Shown: positions 15,081-22,031 of the stretch, piece after piece | Layout of the letters: each line of letters opens with the position of its first letter | Numbering within the stretch: the stretch's first letter is position 1 | Assembly (NCBI GenBank): GCA_036478975.1 | Contig: JAZGFA010000189.1 | Location: 1 to 22,031 of the forward strand | From: Robiginitomaculum sp036478975 | Lineage (GTDB): Bacteria > Pseudomonadota > Alphaproteobacteria > Caulobacterales > Maricaulaceae | Reading direction: 5' to 3' | DNA: 22,031 nt | Made by a program: the position numbers and the translations under genes | The notes under the pieces: generated by a model | What the model was told of the DNA's origin: nothing | Seen by the model: only the letters and a program-made list of their open reading frames with translations | Databases searched by the model: none

Positions 15081-16526
15081 ATGGAAAATGAAACGACTAA
15101 TAGCCCCGAATATACCGTATCGGAACTGGCCTTTGCCCTAAAGCGCACGGTCGAGGAGACCTATGGCCGCGTGCGCGTGCGCGGGGAGCTAGGCCGGGTC
15201 ACTATCGCGAAATCCGGCCATTGCTATCTTGACGTTAAAGACGACAAGGCGGTGATAAATTCCATCATTTGGAAAGGCGTCATGGGCCGTCTGCCCATGG
15301 TTCCCGAAGAGGGCATGGAAGTGATATGCGAGGGCAAATTATCCACCTATCCGGGGCGCTCCAATTATCAGCTAATTATAGACCGCATGGAGCTCGCCGG
15401 CGAGGGCGCGCTGATGGCTTTGCTAGAGCGGCGTAAACGCGGCTTTGCCGCCGAAGGGCTGTTTGACGAAGAGCGCAAAAAGCCGCTGCCCTTCATGCCC
15501 AAAACCATTGGGGTTGTCACCTCTCCGACAGGGGCAGTTATCCGCGATATACTGCACCGCATTGAAGACCGCTACGGCGTCCATGTCATTGTCTGGCCCG
15601 TGGTTGTTCAGGGCAAGGCTAGCGCCAATGAGGTCGCCCGCGCCATAAACGGCTTTAACGCCATGGACAATAGCGGCCCCGTGCCGCGCCCTGACGTTTT
15701 AATCATCGCGCGCGGCGGCGGATCCATCGAAGATTTGTGGGGCTTTAACGAAGAAATAGTCGTGCGCGCGGCGGCCGGTAGCGCCATACCGCTCATCTCT
15801 GCCATTGGCCATGAGACCGACTGGACATTGCTTGATTATATTGCCGACTACCGCGCCCCGACCCCGACGGCGGCGGCGGAAATGGCCGTGCCCGTGCGCG
15901 CGGATTTGGTCACGACAAATGATGATTACGGCCTGCGCCTGCGCCGCGCCCTCGCCCGCACAGCCGAGCAAGCCCGCATGGGCCTAAACGCCGCCCGCTT
16001 GCCGCGCCCGCAAACCTGGCTTGGCCCCCATCAGCAGCGCCTAGATATTGCGTCCGCGAAATTGCCGAGCCTCTTGCGCCTCACCGATCCGGCGGCGCAA
16101 AAACTCTCCGCCCTGACCGCGCGCTTAATGCCCGCCTTAATGAACGGCCAAGATAAGCGCGAGAGCCAACTATGCAATATTGCCAGCCGCCTTACCCCGC
16201 ATTTAATGGCCCAGCGGCTCACCACCCTATCAGCCAAGGTGAGTAGCGCAGGGTCACTACTCTCGGCCTATAGCTATCAAGGGGTTTTGGCGCGCGGATA
16301 CGCTCTCGTCACCGACACGGGCGGCCATGTGGTGCGCGACGGGGCACGCCTGTCCGCCGGTGATGATGTGACTTTAACCTTTAAGGATGATGTTAAGCGC
16401 GGCGCGAAAATCACCGACGGCATTCCAGCTGCGGCTCCTCCTGTTTCAGCCCCGCCAGCGGCCCCAAAAAAGCGCGTAAAACCCAAACCTAAAAAAACAG
16501 ACCATTCGCAGTTGGGGCTCTTCTAA
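15081..16526 (+). CDS. xseA: Exodeoxyribonuclease VII large subunit
   Basis: The large subunit of the single-strand-specific exonuclease used in mismatch repair and recombination. Numbered from the chosen ATG the protein has 481 residues. It has an OB-fold DNA-binding domain (about 8-105, YTVSELAFALKRTVEE), then the catalytic domain with GVVTSPTGAVIRDIL (from about 144), RGGGSIEDLW (about 210) and GHETDWTLLDYIADYRAPTP (about 242-262). A coiled helical stretch and a Pro/Lys-rich C-terminal tail (KPKPKKTDHSQLGLF) follow. The open frame extends upstream to 14931, but that part would overlap purD and lacks family sequence. The Shine-Dalgarno at 15081 is poor. No xseB is in the window. Confidence 0.94.
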   Translation: MENETTNSPEYTVSELAFALKRTVEETYGRVRVRGELGRVTIAKSGHCYLDVKDDKAVINSIIWKGVMGRLPMVPEEGMEVICEGKLSTYPGRSNYQLIIDRMELAGEGALMALLERRKRGFAAEGLFDEERKKPLPFMPKTIGVVTSPTGAVIRDILHRIEDRYGVHVIVWPVVVQGKASANEVARAINGFNAMDNSGPVPRPDVLIIARGGGSIEDLWGFNEEIVVRAAAGSAIPLISAIGHETDWTLLDYIADYRAPTPTAAAEMAVPVRADLVTTNDDYGLRLRRALARTAEQARMGLNAARLPRPQTWLGPHQQRLDIASAKLPSLLRLTDPAAQKLSALTARLMPALMNGQDKRESQLCNIASRLTPHLMAQRLTTLSAKVSSAGSLLSAYSYQGVLARGYALVTDTGGHVVRDGARLSAGDDVTLTFKDDVKRGAKITDGIPAAAPPVSAPPAAPKKRVKPKPKKTDHSQLGLF

Positions 16527-16535
16527 AATGCGCGC

Positions 16536-16553
16536 GCCCATACTATAGTGGGC
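16536..16553. repeat. Hairpin GCCCA-N8-TGGGC between xseA and the DUF2093 gene
   Basis: Perfect 5-bp arms enclose the self-complementary ACTATAGT region in the 47-bp gap after xseA. No T run follows, so it is probably not a terminator. It may stabilise or divide the xseA message, or be chance. Confidence 0.3.
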
Positions 16554-16573
16554 ATCAATAAGGACACACGATT

Positions 16574-16777
16574 ATGAACCCTGATTTTTCCGGCCAGGCC
16601 AAACTCCATTATGACACACCCGATTTCACCATTATGGAGACCGGGGCTTATGTGCTGTGCGCGGTGACCCAAACCCAAATTCCATTAGACCAACTCAAAT
16701 ATTGGAACGCGGATTTGCAAGAAGCCTATAAGGACGGCCAAACCGCCGCCGCGCGCTGGAAAGCGGTGAACGGATAA
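16574..16777 (+). CDS. DUF2093 domain-containing protein
   Basis: A 67-residue soluble protein matching the alphaproteobacterial DUF2093 family: an N-terminal AKLHYDTPDFTIMETGAYVLC segment, then IPLDQLKYWNADLQEAY and a basic end. It has a cysteine-containing beta-rich core and no signal peptide. Function unknown. AAGGA lies 9 nt upstream of the ATG. It lies between xseA and the M23 lipoprotein gene, and its stop TAA overlaps the next ATG (TAATG, 16775-16779), so translation is coupled. Confidence 0.85.
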   Translation: MNPDFSGQAKLHYDTPDFTIMETGAYVLCAVTQTQIPLDQLKYWNADLQEAYKDGQTAAARWKAVNG

Positions 16778-17748
16778 TGGCGCGTCTTGCCCTGATGATT
16801 ACGCCAGTGCTTGCGTCGATGTTTTTTGCTTCTTGTCAGGCGAAAACTCCGGCGGTAACGGTCCAAAAACCCGCACCCGAAATCCTATCAGAGATTACGC
16901 TGCAAGCGCCGCCTGTCCCAGAAGTCGCACCCGTGCAAATCGCGCAGGTTAAAGCCCCTAAGGGCTACGGCGAACCTAAGCAAACTCTGAGTTTAAATTG
17001 TAATGGCGTGGCCAGCCAAGGCGGCATGATGCTCTGCCGCACCGCCCCGAATGCCGTGGTCAAAATTGGCCGCTCGGTCACCCGCTCCGACGCTAAGGGC
17101 AATGTCATCCTAGGCTTTGACCGCGACGCGGCCGCCTCCATGAGCGTCACCGTGACCGCAAATGGTAAAACTATCACCCATAAACTCCCCATCGCAAAGC
17201 GGGACTATAGCGTGCAGCGCATTGACGGCTTGCCGCCCAGCCAAGTGTCCACATTTACCCCCGATGATTTAAAGCGCATCAAAGCGGCCAGCGCCCGCAA
17301 ACGGGTCGCCTTTTCCTCCAATCAAGAGGCGATATATTTCACTGACGGCTTTGACTATCCGGTGCGCGATTTTATCAAAACCTCCCCCTTTGGCAGTCAG
17401 CGCATTTTAAACGGCGAGATGAAAAAGCCCCATTACGGGGTTGATATTGCCGCCCCGCTTGGCACGCCGATTTACGCTCCGGCGGACGGCATTGTCGCCA
17501 TGGCCGATGAGGATCTCTATTTTGAAGGCGCCATGGTGGTGATTGACCATGGCCAAGGGCTAAATTCGCTCTACCTCCATGTGAACTCTACCAGCGTTAA
17601 GCCGGGCGAGCGCGTCATCCGCGGCCAGCAAATCGGCACAATCGGCAGCAAAGGCCGCTCCACCGGCCCGCATCTATGCTGGCGTCTCAAATGGCGCAAA
17701 GAGCATTTAGATCCGGAGCTTTTGACACAATGGCCGGGCCGAGAATAA
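16777..17748 (+). CDS. M23 family (LytM domain) lipoprotein with altered zinc site
   Basis: A 323-residue envelope protein. The signal peptide ends in a lipobox-like FFASC (residues 16-20), so Cys20 is probably lipidated. Residues about 65-145 are a beta-rich, proline-containing segment, and the LytM domain covers about 200-315. His219 and Asp223 (HYGVD) and His299 are present. The third zinc-ligand position, normally the second histidine of H-x-H, is Cys301 (GPHLCWRLKW). Cysteine can bind zinc, so activity is possible but not assured; catalytically dead LytM proteins act as amidase activators. The conserved-looking context suggests a subfamily trait rather than a random mutation. It is coupled to the DUF2093 gene and likely in the xseA operon. 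Confidence 0.85.
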   Translation: MARLALMITPVLASMFFASCQAKTPAVTVQKPAPEILSEITLQAPPVPEVAPVQIAQVKAPKGYGEPKQTLSLNCNGVASQGGMMLCRTAPNAVVKIGRSVTRSDAKGNVILGFDRDAAASMSVTVTANGKTITHKLPIAKRDYSVQRIDGLPPSQVSTFTPDDLKRIKAASARKRVAFSSNQEAIYFTDGFDYPVRDFIKTSPFGSQRILNGEMKKPHYGVDIAAPLGTPIYAPADGIVAMADEDLYFEGAMVVIDHGQGLNSLYLHVNSTSVKPGERVIRGQQIGTIGSKGRSTGPHLCWRLKWRKEHLDPELLTQWPGRE

Positions 17749-17788
17749 AGTCGGGAGCAGGCCGCCTCAAGCCATAATTTAAACACAC

Positions 17789-17816
17789 TCCCCCGCCATC
17801 ACAGCGGCAAGGGGGA
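17789..17816 (+). promoter_or_regulatory. Hairpin covering the Shine-Dalgarno of the GDPD gene
   Basis: TCCCCC-GCC (17789-17797) can pair with GGC-aa-GGGGGA (17806-17816), an 8-nt loop with a 2-nt bulge. The right arm contains the AAGGGGGA ribosome binding site of the gene starting at 17823. An alternative pairing of GGGAG (17753-17757) with CTCCC (17788-17792) would break this hairpin and free the site. Regulation by this fold is inference. Confidence 0.35.
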
Positions 17817-17822
17817 ATGGTT

Positions 17823-18797
17823 ATGCGCAAGAAAATTTTTATAATACTTAGCCTGTGCATCGCCATCATCTGGATAATCAATACATCCCTTTTCACAAAA
17901 CCTTCAGGCGTGCCCGCAAAGCTATGGGCCCATCGCGGCGTGCATCAAACCTATAGTGCCGACGGCGTTACCAATCAAACCTGCACGGCGGCGATTATCG
18001 ATAGGCCTAGCCATAGCTTTATTGAAAACACCCTGCCTTCCCTGCGCGAAGCCGTCAGGCTTGGCGCGGATATGTTAGAGCTTGATATTCATCCGACACG
18101 CGATGGCGATTTTATTGTTTTCCATGACTGGACGCTCGATTGCCGCACGGATGGGACGGGCAAAACCCGAAACCATACACTGGCCGAGCTTAAGGCGCTC
18201 GACGCCGGATATGGCTACACGGCAGACGGCGGCAAGACCTATCCGTTTCGCGGGAAATTTATCGGCGCGATGCCAAGTCTTGAAGAGGCGCTCACCGTCA
18301 CCGGTGACAAAATTGTTTTTATCAATATTAAAAGCCGTAGCCGCGAGGAAGCGCGCCTATTGGCGAGCTATTTAAAAGCGCTCGGGCTAGATAATATGGA
18401 CAGGCTTGTCATCTATGGCCACCCCGCTCCGATAGCCGAACTTGAAAGCATAAATGCGAACTTTAAAACCTTTACCAAGGCGCAAGGGAAAGCCTGCGTA
18501 AAGTCCTACATATTGACAGGATGGACCGGGCGCATGCCAAAGGCCTGTGAAAACACATTCATCGGCGTGCCCAGTAATTATCGCCGCCTTATGTGGGGTT
18601 GGCCCCATAAATTATCGGCGCGGGCAGAGGCGGCAGGCTCCCAAATTCTTCTGATTGGAGAGCTTAAAAAAGGCAGCGCCACTCAAACCATTGATAGCGC
18701 AACCGGTTACGCCAATATCCCAAAGGGCTTTGACGGCATTATCGCAACCAATAAAATAGGGGTGATTGGCCCTTTGGCGCGCGGCGCCCGACAATAA
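17823..18797 (+). CDS. Glycerophosphodiester phosphodiesterase family protein, membrane-anchored
   Basis: Hydrolyses glycerophosphodiesters to glycerol-3-phosphate and an alcohol; the substrate here is unknown. An N-terminal hydrophobic helix (about 5-24) acts as anchor or uncleaved signal, so the domain should face the periplasm. The catalytic and metal motifs of a TIM-barrel GDPD are present: HRG (37-39), EN (68-69), ELDIH (86-90), HD (101-102). The 28 residues between HRG and EN are clearly more than in classical GDPDs (about 6-10) and include a cysteine; further cysteines (CRTD, GKAC, KACEN) could form periplasmic disulfides. I recall this extended form in other proteobacterial GDPDs. ATG 17823 is chosen over 17817 because AAGGGGGA is 6 nt upstream of it. 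Confidence 0.87.
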   Translation: MRKKIFIILSLCIAIIWIINTSLFTKPSGVPAKLWAHRGVHQTYSADGVTNQTCTAAIIDRPSHSFIENTLPSLREAVRLGADMLELDIHPTRDGDFIVFHDWTLDCRTDGTGKTRNHTLAELKALDAGYGYTADGGKTYPFRGKFIGAMPSLEEALTVTGDKIVFINIKSRSREEARLLASYLKALGLDNMDRLVIYGHPAPIAELESINANFKTFTKAQGKACVKSYILTGWTGRMPKACENTFIGVPSNYRRLMWGWPHKLSARAEAAGSQILLIGELKKGSATQTIDSATGYANIPKGFDGIIATNKIGVIGPLARGARQ

Positions 18798-18860
18798 ACA
18801 TTGCCCCGCGCGCGCGGCGCTGATACTAGGCTTCAACACTTACGGCCTTCGCAATGTTTA
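18795..18860. repeat. 10-bp inverted repeat flanking the efp leader
   Basis: TAAACATTGC (18795-18804) and GCAATGTTTA (18851-18860) are perfect complements 46 nt apart. The left arm includes the GDPD stop codon and part of a candidate -35. The right arm lies 26 nt before the efp start. The region between contains a GC-rich self-complementary CGCGCGCG stretch, so a long structured element is possible. Confidence 0.6.
18801..18829 (+). promoter_or_regulatory. Candidate promoter of efp
   Basis: TTGCCC (18801-18806) and TACTAG (18824-18829) are 17 bp apart. The -35 hexamer is the same as the one proposed for the CDF gene. The match is moderate, and transcription from upstream is also possible because no terminator separates the GDPD gene. 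Confidence 0.3.
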
Positions 18861-18886
18861 CGGCGGCCAATGCATGAGAAGTACCT

Positions 18887-19450
18887 ATGAAAATCAATGG
18901 CAATGAAATCCGTCAGGGCAATATTATTAAGCACCAAGATACGCTCTGGCTTGCGGTAAAATGTAATGCGGTAAAGCCCGGCAAGGGCGGGGCTTTTAAC
19001 CAAGTCGAGCTGAAAAACATTCTTGATGGGCGCAAGCTTAATGAGCGTTTTCGCTCCTCTGAGACCGTGGAAAAAGTGCGCCTTGACCAAAAACTGCACA
19101 CCTATCTTTTCGCCGAGGGCGATATGCGCGTATTTATGAACTCTGAGAATTACGAGCAAATCCACCTAGCCGACGAATTTATCGGAGGCGCGGCCGCTTA
19201 CCTTCTTGACGGCATGGAAGTGCAAGTCGAATTTTACGAAGAGCGCGCCATTTCTATCGCCCTGCCAGAGCAGGTCATTTTGACCATTGCCGAGACCGAG
19301 CCTGTGGTTAAAGGCCAGACAGCGGCCAATAGCTTTAAGCCTGCAATTTTAGAAAATGGCGTGCGCACTTCCGTGCCGCCTTTCGTCGCCGGAGGCACGC
19401 GCATTGTCGTAATGACCGCCGATGGTTCTTACGTGAAAAGGGCGGAATAG
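18887..19450 (+). CDS. efp: Translation elongation factor P
   Basis: Relieves ribosome stalling at proline runs. The 187-residue length and three-domain beta structure are standard (KOW-like domain about 1-65, OB domains about 66-128 and 129-187). The tip loop reads KPGKGGAF, with Lys33 at the position modified by beta-lysylation in E. coli (Lys34). An EpmA-like enzyme would be needed for that; none is in this window. GAGAAG sits 5 nt before the ATG. The gene is followed after 2 bp by the inositol-monophosphatase-family gene, a pairing often seen in alphaproteobacteria. Confidence 0.96.
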   Translation: MKINGNEIRQGNIIKHQDTLWLAVKCNAVKPGKGGAFNQVELKNILDGRKLNERFRSSETVEKVRLDQKLHTYLFAEGDMRVFMNSENYEQIHLADEFIGGAAAYLLDGMEVQVEFYEERAISIALPEQVILTIAETEPVVKGQTAANSFKPAILENGVRTSVPPFVAGGTRIVVMTADGSYVKRAE

Positions 19451-19452
19451 TC

Positions 19453-20274
19453 ATGGCCACACTCTCCCCCTTAATGGTAATTATGCAAAATGCGGCCCGC
19501 AAGGCGAGCCGTTCCTTAACCCGCGATTTTGGCGAAGTTGAAAACCTGCAAGTGTCGCGCAAAGGCCCCGCTGATTTTGTCAGCGCCGCCGATAAAAAGG
19601 CCGAAGAAGTCCTGCTTGATAATCTGCGCCGTGACCGCCCCGGCTATAGCTTTCTGATGGAAGAAGCCGGAGAGATTAAAGGCAGTGATAAAACCCACCG
19701 TTTCATCGTTGACCCGCTCGACGGCACGACAAATTTTCTGCACGGCATTCCGCATTTCGCCATTTCCATCGCCCTAGAGCGTAATGGCGAACTGGTCGCG
19801 GGCCTTGTTTATAACCCGATTAATGATGAGATGTTTCACGCCGAAAAAGGCCGTGGAGCCTTCCTTAATTCTGGCCGCGACGGGGCCGACGTAAAGCTTA
19901 GGGCCGCCGCGCGCACTAATTTTAATGATTGCGTATTTGCTACGGGCATTCCGTTTTTAGGCCGCCCTGGCCACGCAAAATTTCTCACCGGCTTGCACAA
20001 AGTCATGGCCGAGAGCGCCGGCGTCCGCCGTATGGGCGCGGCGTCACTCGATTTGGCGTGGACGGCGGCCGGCCGTTATGACGGTTTTTGGGAACGCGAT
20101 CTTGCCCCTTGGGACACGGCAGCAGGCATTGTCATTGCCCGTGAAGCCGGCCTTATCGTCGAGCAATTAGGCGCAAGCGAAGATGACAGCGCCCCTAATG
20201 ATCCGTGCGGCAGCGGCAATATTATCTGCACAACGCCGGCCCTTATGGATGCCCTTAAGGCGCGGCTTGGCTAA
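19453..20274 (+). CDS. Inositol monophosphatase family protein (SuhB-like)
   Basis: A Mg-dependent sugar/inositol phosphatase of the IMPase/SuhB family, 273 residues. All metal-binding motifs are present: Glu70-Glu71 (MEEAGE), Asp87-x-x-Asp90-Gly-Thr-Thr (DPLDGTTNF, 87-95) and WDTAAG (220-225). Substrate could be inositol-1-phosphate or another phosphate ester; SuhB of E. coli also acts in rRNA transcription antitermination, which sequence alone does not show here. The ATG is 2 bp after the efp stop, with GGGCGGA inside the efp end acting as ribosome binding site, so the two are an operon. Confidence 0.92.
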   Translation: MATLSPLMVIMQNAARKASRSLTRDFGEVENLQVSRKGPADFVSAADKKAEEVLLDNLRRDRPGYSFLMEEAGEIKGSDKTHRFIVDPLDGTTNFLHGIPHFAISIALERNGELVAGLVYNPINDEMFHAEKGRGAFLNSGRDGADVKLRAAARTNFNDCVFATGIPFLGRPGHAKFLTGLHKVMAESAGVRRMGAASLDLAWTAAGRYDGFWERDLAPWDTAAGIVIAREAGLIVEQLGASEDDSAPNDPCGSGNIICTTPALMDALKARLG

Positions 20275-20350
20275 ATTTAGGATTGATTTTTTTTGAAACC
20301 TGCCTAGGGTTTTAGTGCCAATGGGGCAACATACTAAAATAGGGCACATC

Positions 20351-21016
20351 ATGAAAAAATACACCATAATTACATCACTTTTCGCCGTAAGCTTATTGAC
20401 GACTCCGGTCGCCATGGCCGGCGATTTCGGTCTAGGACTTAGCGTCGGCACGAGCGGGGTTTCCGCCGAAGTGAAAACAAATATGAGCGATAAACTCGTT
20501 CTGCGCGGCGCGTATAATTATTTCGACCTTGACGTTGACGAAGTCTATGACGGCATTGCCTATACGGGCAAATTCGACATGAGCACATTTGGCGGCTTTG
20601 CGGATTTTCATCCCATGGGCAATGGATTTTTGCTGTCCGGCGGCGCCTATCTTGGCGATAAAGGACTAACCCTTAATTCCGCTCCAACGGGCAATGTGAC
20701 GATTGGCGATATCAATTATACACCGGCCCAAGTCGGCACGCTGAAAAGCACGGTTGAGCTCGCCAGTTTAGCGCCTTATGCGGGGCTTGGTTTTGACAAT
20801 TTCGGCATGACAGACGGCGCTTTTAGCGTCAATCTGCGTCTTGGGGTTATGATGACGGGCACGCCGGAAGTTGACCTGCAATCCGCCGGAGGCCTATTGA
20901 GCGGCAATCCCCTGCTCGAAGCAGAAATTGCGCGCGAGGAAGCCAATATTGCCGATGAAATTGATAAATATAAATTTTTTCCGGTTATCTCTATCGGCAC
21001 GGCCTATGCGTTTTAA
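20351..21016 (+). CDS. Outer-membrane beta-barrel protein
   Basis: A 221-residue porin-like small barrel. Signal peptide residues 1-23 (MKKYTIITS, cleavage after AMA). The mature part shows alternating strands and loops with many Gly/Asp turns, starting DFGLGLSVGTSGVSAEVK. Near the end a helical acidic segment (LLEAEIAREEANIADEIDKY) precedes the last strand FPVISIGTAYAF, whose terminal Phe is the BAM recognition signal. This helix-plus-last-strand end recalls a family of uncharacterised proteobacterial barrels. The ATG 20351 with AGGG 6 nt upstream is preferred over the upstream ATG 20315, since the signal peptide starts there. Function unknown. Confidence 0.85.
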   Translation: MKKYTIITSLFAVSLLTTPVAMAGDFGLGLSVGTSGVSAEVKTNMSDKLVLRGAYNYFDLDVDEVYDGIAYTGKFDMSTFGGFADFHPMGNGFLLSGGAYLGDKGLTLNSAPTGNVTIGDINYTPAQVGTLKSTVELASLAPYAGLGFDNFGMTDGAFSVNLRLGVMMTGTPEVDLQSAGGLLSGNPLLEAEIAREEANIADEIDKYKFFPVISIGTAYAF

Positions 21017-21025
21017 GCTTTGAGC

Positions 21026-21039
21026 CTATAAAATTATAG
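21026..21039. repeat. AT-rich inverted repeat CTATAA-aa-TTATAG
   Basis: Perfect 6-bp arms with a 2-nt centre lie 10 bp after the outer-membrane protein stop; CTATAA occurs again at 21051. No T run follows, so it is not a standard terminator. The rest of the 105-bp gap to the LysR gene holds only the LysR promoter region. Confidence 0.3.
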
Positions 21040-21086
21040 AGCGGCGCGTCCTATAATAACGTGTCGATCATTCACTTAAGAATGTA

Positions 21087-21128
21087 TTGACACAAAATTA
21101 CTCCATGGTATTCATACCCGCATGAATA
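21087..21128 (+). promoter_or_regulatory. LysR gene promoter with operator-like inverted repeat over -10 and start codon
   Basis: A perfect -35 TTGACA (21087-21092) and TATTCA (21109-21114) are 16 bp apart. A perfect 7-bp inverted repeat TATTCAT-acccgc-ATGAATA (21109-21128) covers the -10 and the start codon. The expected transcription start (about 21121) falls next to the ATG at 21122, and no Shine-Dalgarno is present, so the mRNA may be leaderless. Self-repression through this dyad is a reasonable inference for a LysR-type gene. Confidence 0.5.
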
Positions 21129-22031
21129 ATTGGTCCGATTATCCTATATTTATGGCGATTGCCCAGACGGGTAGCCTTACTGCGGCGGGCCAAAGCCTTG
21201 GCATTAGTCAGCCTACGGTTGGCCGGCGGTTAAAGGCGCTTGAGGGGCATTTCGGCGGGCCGCTCCTGCGCAAGGAAGACGGGCGGCTTGTGCCCACCGA
21301 ATTTGGTTATCAGGTGCTTGACCATGTCGGGCGCATGAATGACGAGGCGGCGGCGATAGAGCGCAGCTCTGCCACGCTAGAGCATTCCCTCTCCGGCCCC
21401 GTGCATATTTCCGCCAGCCAAGGCATGGGCGACCATTGGCTTCCCTATGCTATGCAAAGTTTTCGCGAGGTTAATCCCGACATTATCGTTGATGTTAGCG
21501 TCAATATGCGCACGGCCAATTTGGCCCAGCGTGAAGCCGACATTGCCCTGCGTTGGGGCGGGCCGGGCACGCAAAATAGTCTGATTGGGCGCAAGGTCGT
21601 GTCCTGCGGCTTTGGGCTTTATGCGGGGCGCGGCTATATAGAGCGCCACGGCATGCCGAAAAAATCAGCCGAGATTATCGACCATGATGGCTGCACCGTC
21701 ACCCTTGATGGCCATGACCTTATGTGGAAGCGCATTGTTGATGAAAGCCTTTTGATCCCGCGCCGTTTCACCTTTCGCACCGACAGCGTAGAGGCCCATA
21801 AAAATGCAATTGAAGCCGGATACGGCATTGGCCCCCTGCCCCATTGCGGGCTAGGCGGGCGCGACGTTGTCCGCGTCCTGCCCGAGTTTGAACAGGTGAT
21901 GGATTTATGGGTTGTCGCCCATGAGGATTTACGCAAAAGCGCCCGCATCCGCGCCGCCTTTGATTTTCTTATCGGGGCCCTGCAAGATGATAGCGCCCAT
22001 TTTCGCTTTGGTGAGCAAAGCTGCTTTGAAG
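21122..22031 (+). CDS. LysR family transcriptional regulator (3' end outside window)
   Basis: An open frame of 303 codons reaches the right edge without a stop; family length is about 300, so only a short piece is missing. The N-terminal winged helix-turn-helix (about 5-65) reads MAIAQTGSLTAAGQSLGISQPTVGRRLKALEG, a clear LysR DNA-binding domain. The effector-binding domain follows (about 88-295), with the LysR-type ADIALRWG and an AGYGIGPLP segment. The target genes and ligand are unknown; the neighbours to the right are not visible, and the gene to the left (outer-membrane barrel) is co-directional, so no divergent target is suggested on that side. Confidence 0.92.
   Translation, partial: MNNWSDYPIFMAIAQTGSLTAAGQSLGISQPTVGRRLKALEGHFGGPLLRKEDGRLVPTEFGYQVLDHVGRMNDEAAAIERSSATLEHSLSGPVHISASQGMGDHWLPYAMQSFREVNPDIIVDVSVNMRTANLAQREADIALRWGGPGTQNSLIGRKVVSCGFGLYAGRGYIERHGMPKKSAEIIDHDGCTVTLDGHDLMWKRIVDESLLIPRRFTFRTDSVEAHKNAIEAGYGIGPLPHCGLGGRDVVRVLPEFEQVMDLWVVAHEDLRKSARIRAAFDFLIGALQDDSAHFRFGEQSCFE

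Noticed and set aside
16544..16549. TATAGT after xseA as a -10 for the DUF2093 gene.
   Set aside because: No acceptable -35 at 16-18 bp spacing; the sequence is better explained as part of the small hairpin.
1..22031. Defence system, prophage, toxin-antitoxin, secondary-metabolite or other novel gene cluster.
   Set aside because: Every sizeable coding region has a recognisable housekeeping or envelope family, gene order is typical of alphaproteobacterial core genome, and there are no integrase, transposase, tRNA or atypical-composition islands.

Overview
The window reads as ordinary chromosome of an alphaproteobacterium. ChpT (the histidine phosphotransferase of the CckA-ChpT-CtrA cell-cycle relay), an FzlA-type GST-fold division protein, DUF4167 and DUF2093 proteins, and the prfA-prmC and efp-IMPase pairs are all characteristic of that class. 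Genes are tightly packed, mostly with intergenic gaps below 160 bp, and the GC content looks moderate by eye. I cannot name a genus. I see no phage, plasmid, insertion sequence, CRISPR array, tRNA or rRNA, and no stretch over 300 bp without a gene.

Layout. 1-238 is a non-coding leader with a small inverted repeat. 239-1213 (+) is arabinose-5-phosphate isomerase (KdsD, LPS Kdo synthesis); it converges on chpT (1210-1881, -) so closely that one CTAG holds both stop codons. 2065-5825 (-) is the three-gene operon ydbH-ynbE-ydbL (envelope lipid transport), ended by a clear terminator at 2011-2040. It diverges from an M23/LytM peptidase gene (5959-7356, +), followed by a DUF4282 membrane protein with a histone H1-like tail (7452-8030, +). 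A bidirectional terminator (8049-8080) separates this from the minus-strand run prfA-prmC-DUF4167 (10772 down to 8099).

Rightward from about 10813 come a cation-diffusion-facilitator metal exporter, fzlA and queG. queG converges on purD (13722-14993, -) with overlapping stops in a TTATAA palindrome. purD diverges from xseA, DUF2093 and an M23 lipoprotein (15081-17748, +). Next are a membrane-anchored glycerophosphodiester phosphodiesterase, efp with an inositol-monophosphatase-family gene, an outer-membrane beta-barrel protein, and a LysR-type regulator that runs off the right edge.

The recurring theme is envelope construction and division (KdsD, YdbH/YnbE/YdbL, two LytM-type proteins, FzlA, GDPD, OMP), mixed with translation factors (RF1, PrmC, EF-P, QueG) and DNA/purine housekeeping (XseA, PurD). 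I looked for an undescribed system and did not find a convincing one. The observations most worth following are a cysteine replacing a zinc-ligand histidine in the second M23 protein, a CtrA-box-like site before fzlA, a 10-bp inverted repeat before efp, a Shine-Dalgarno-hiding hairpin before the GDPD gene, and a perfect 7-bp inverted repeat across the -10 and start codon of the LysR gene.
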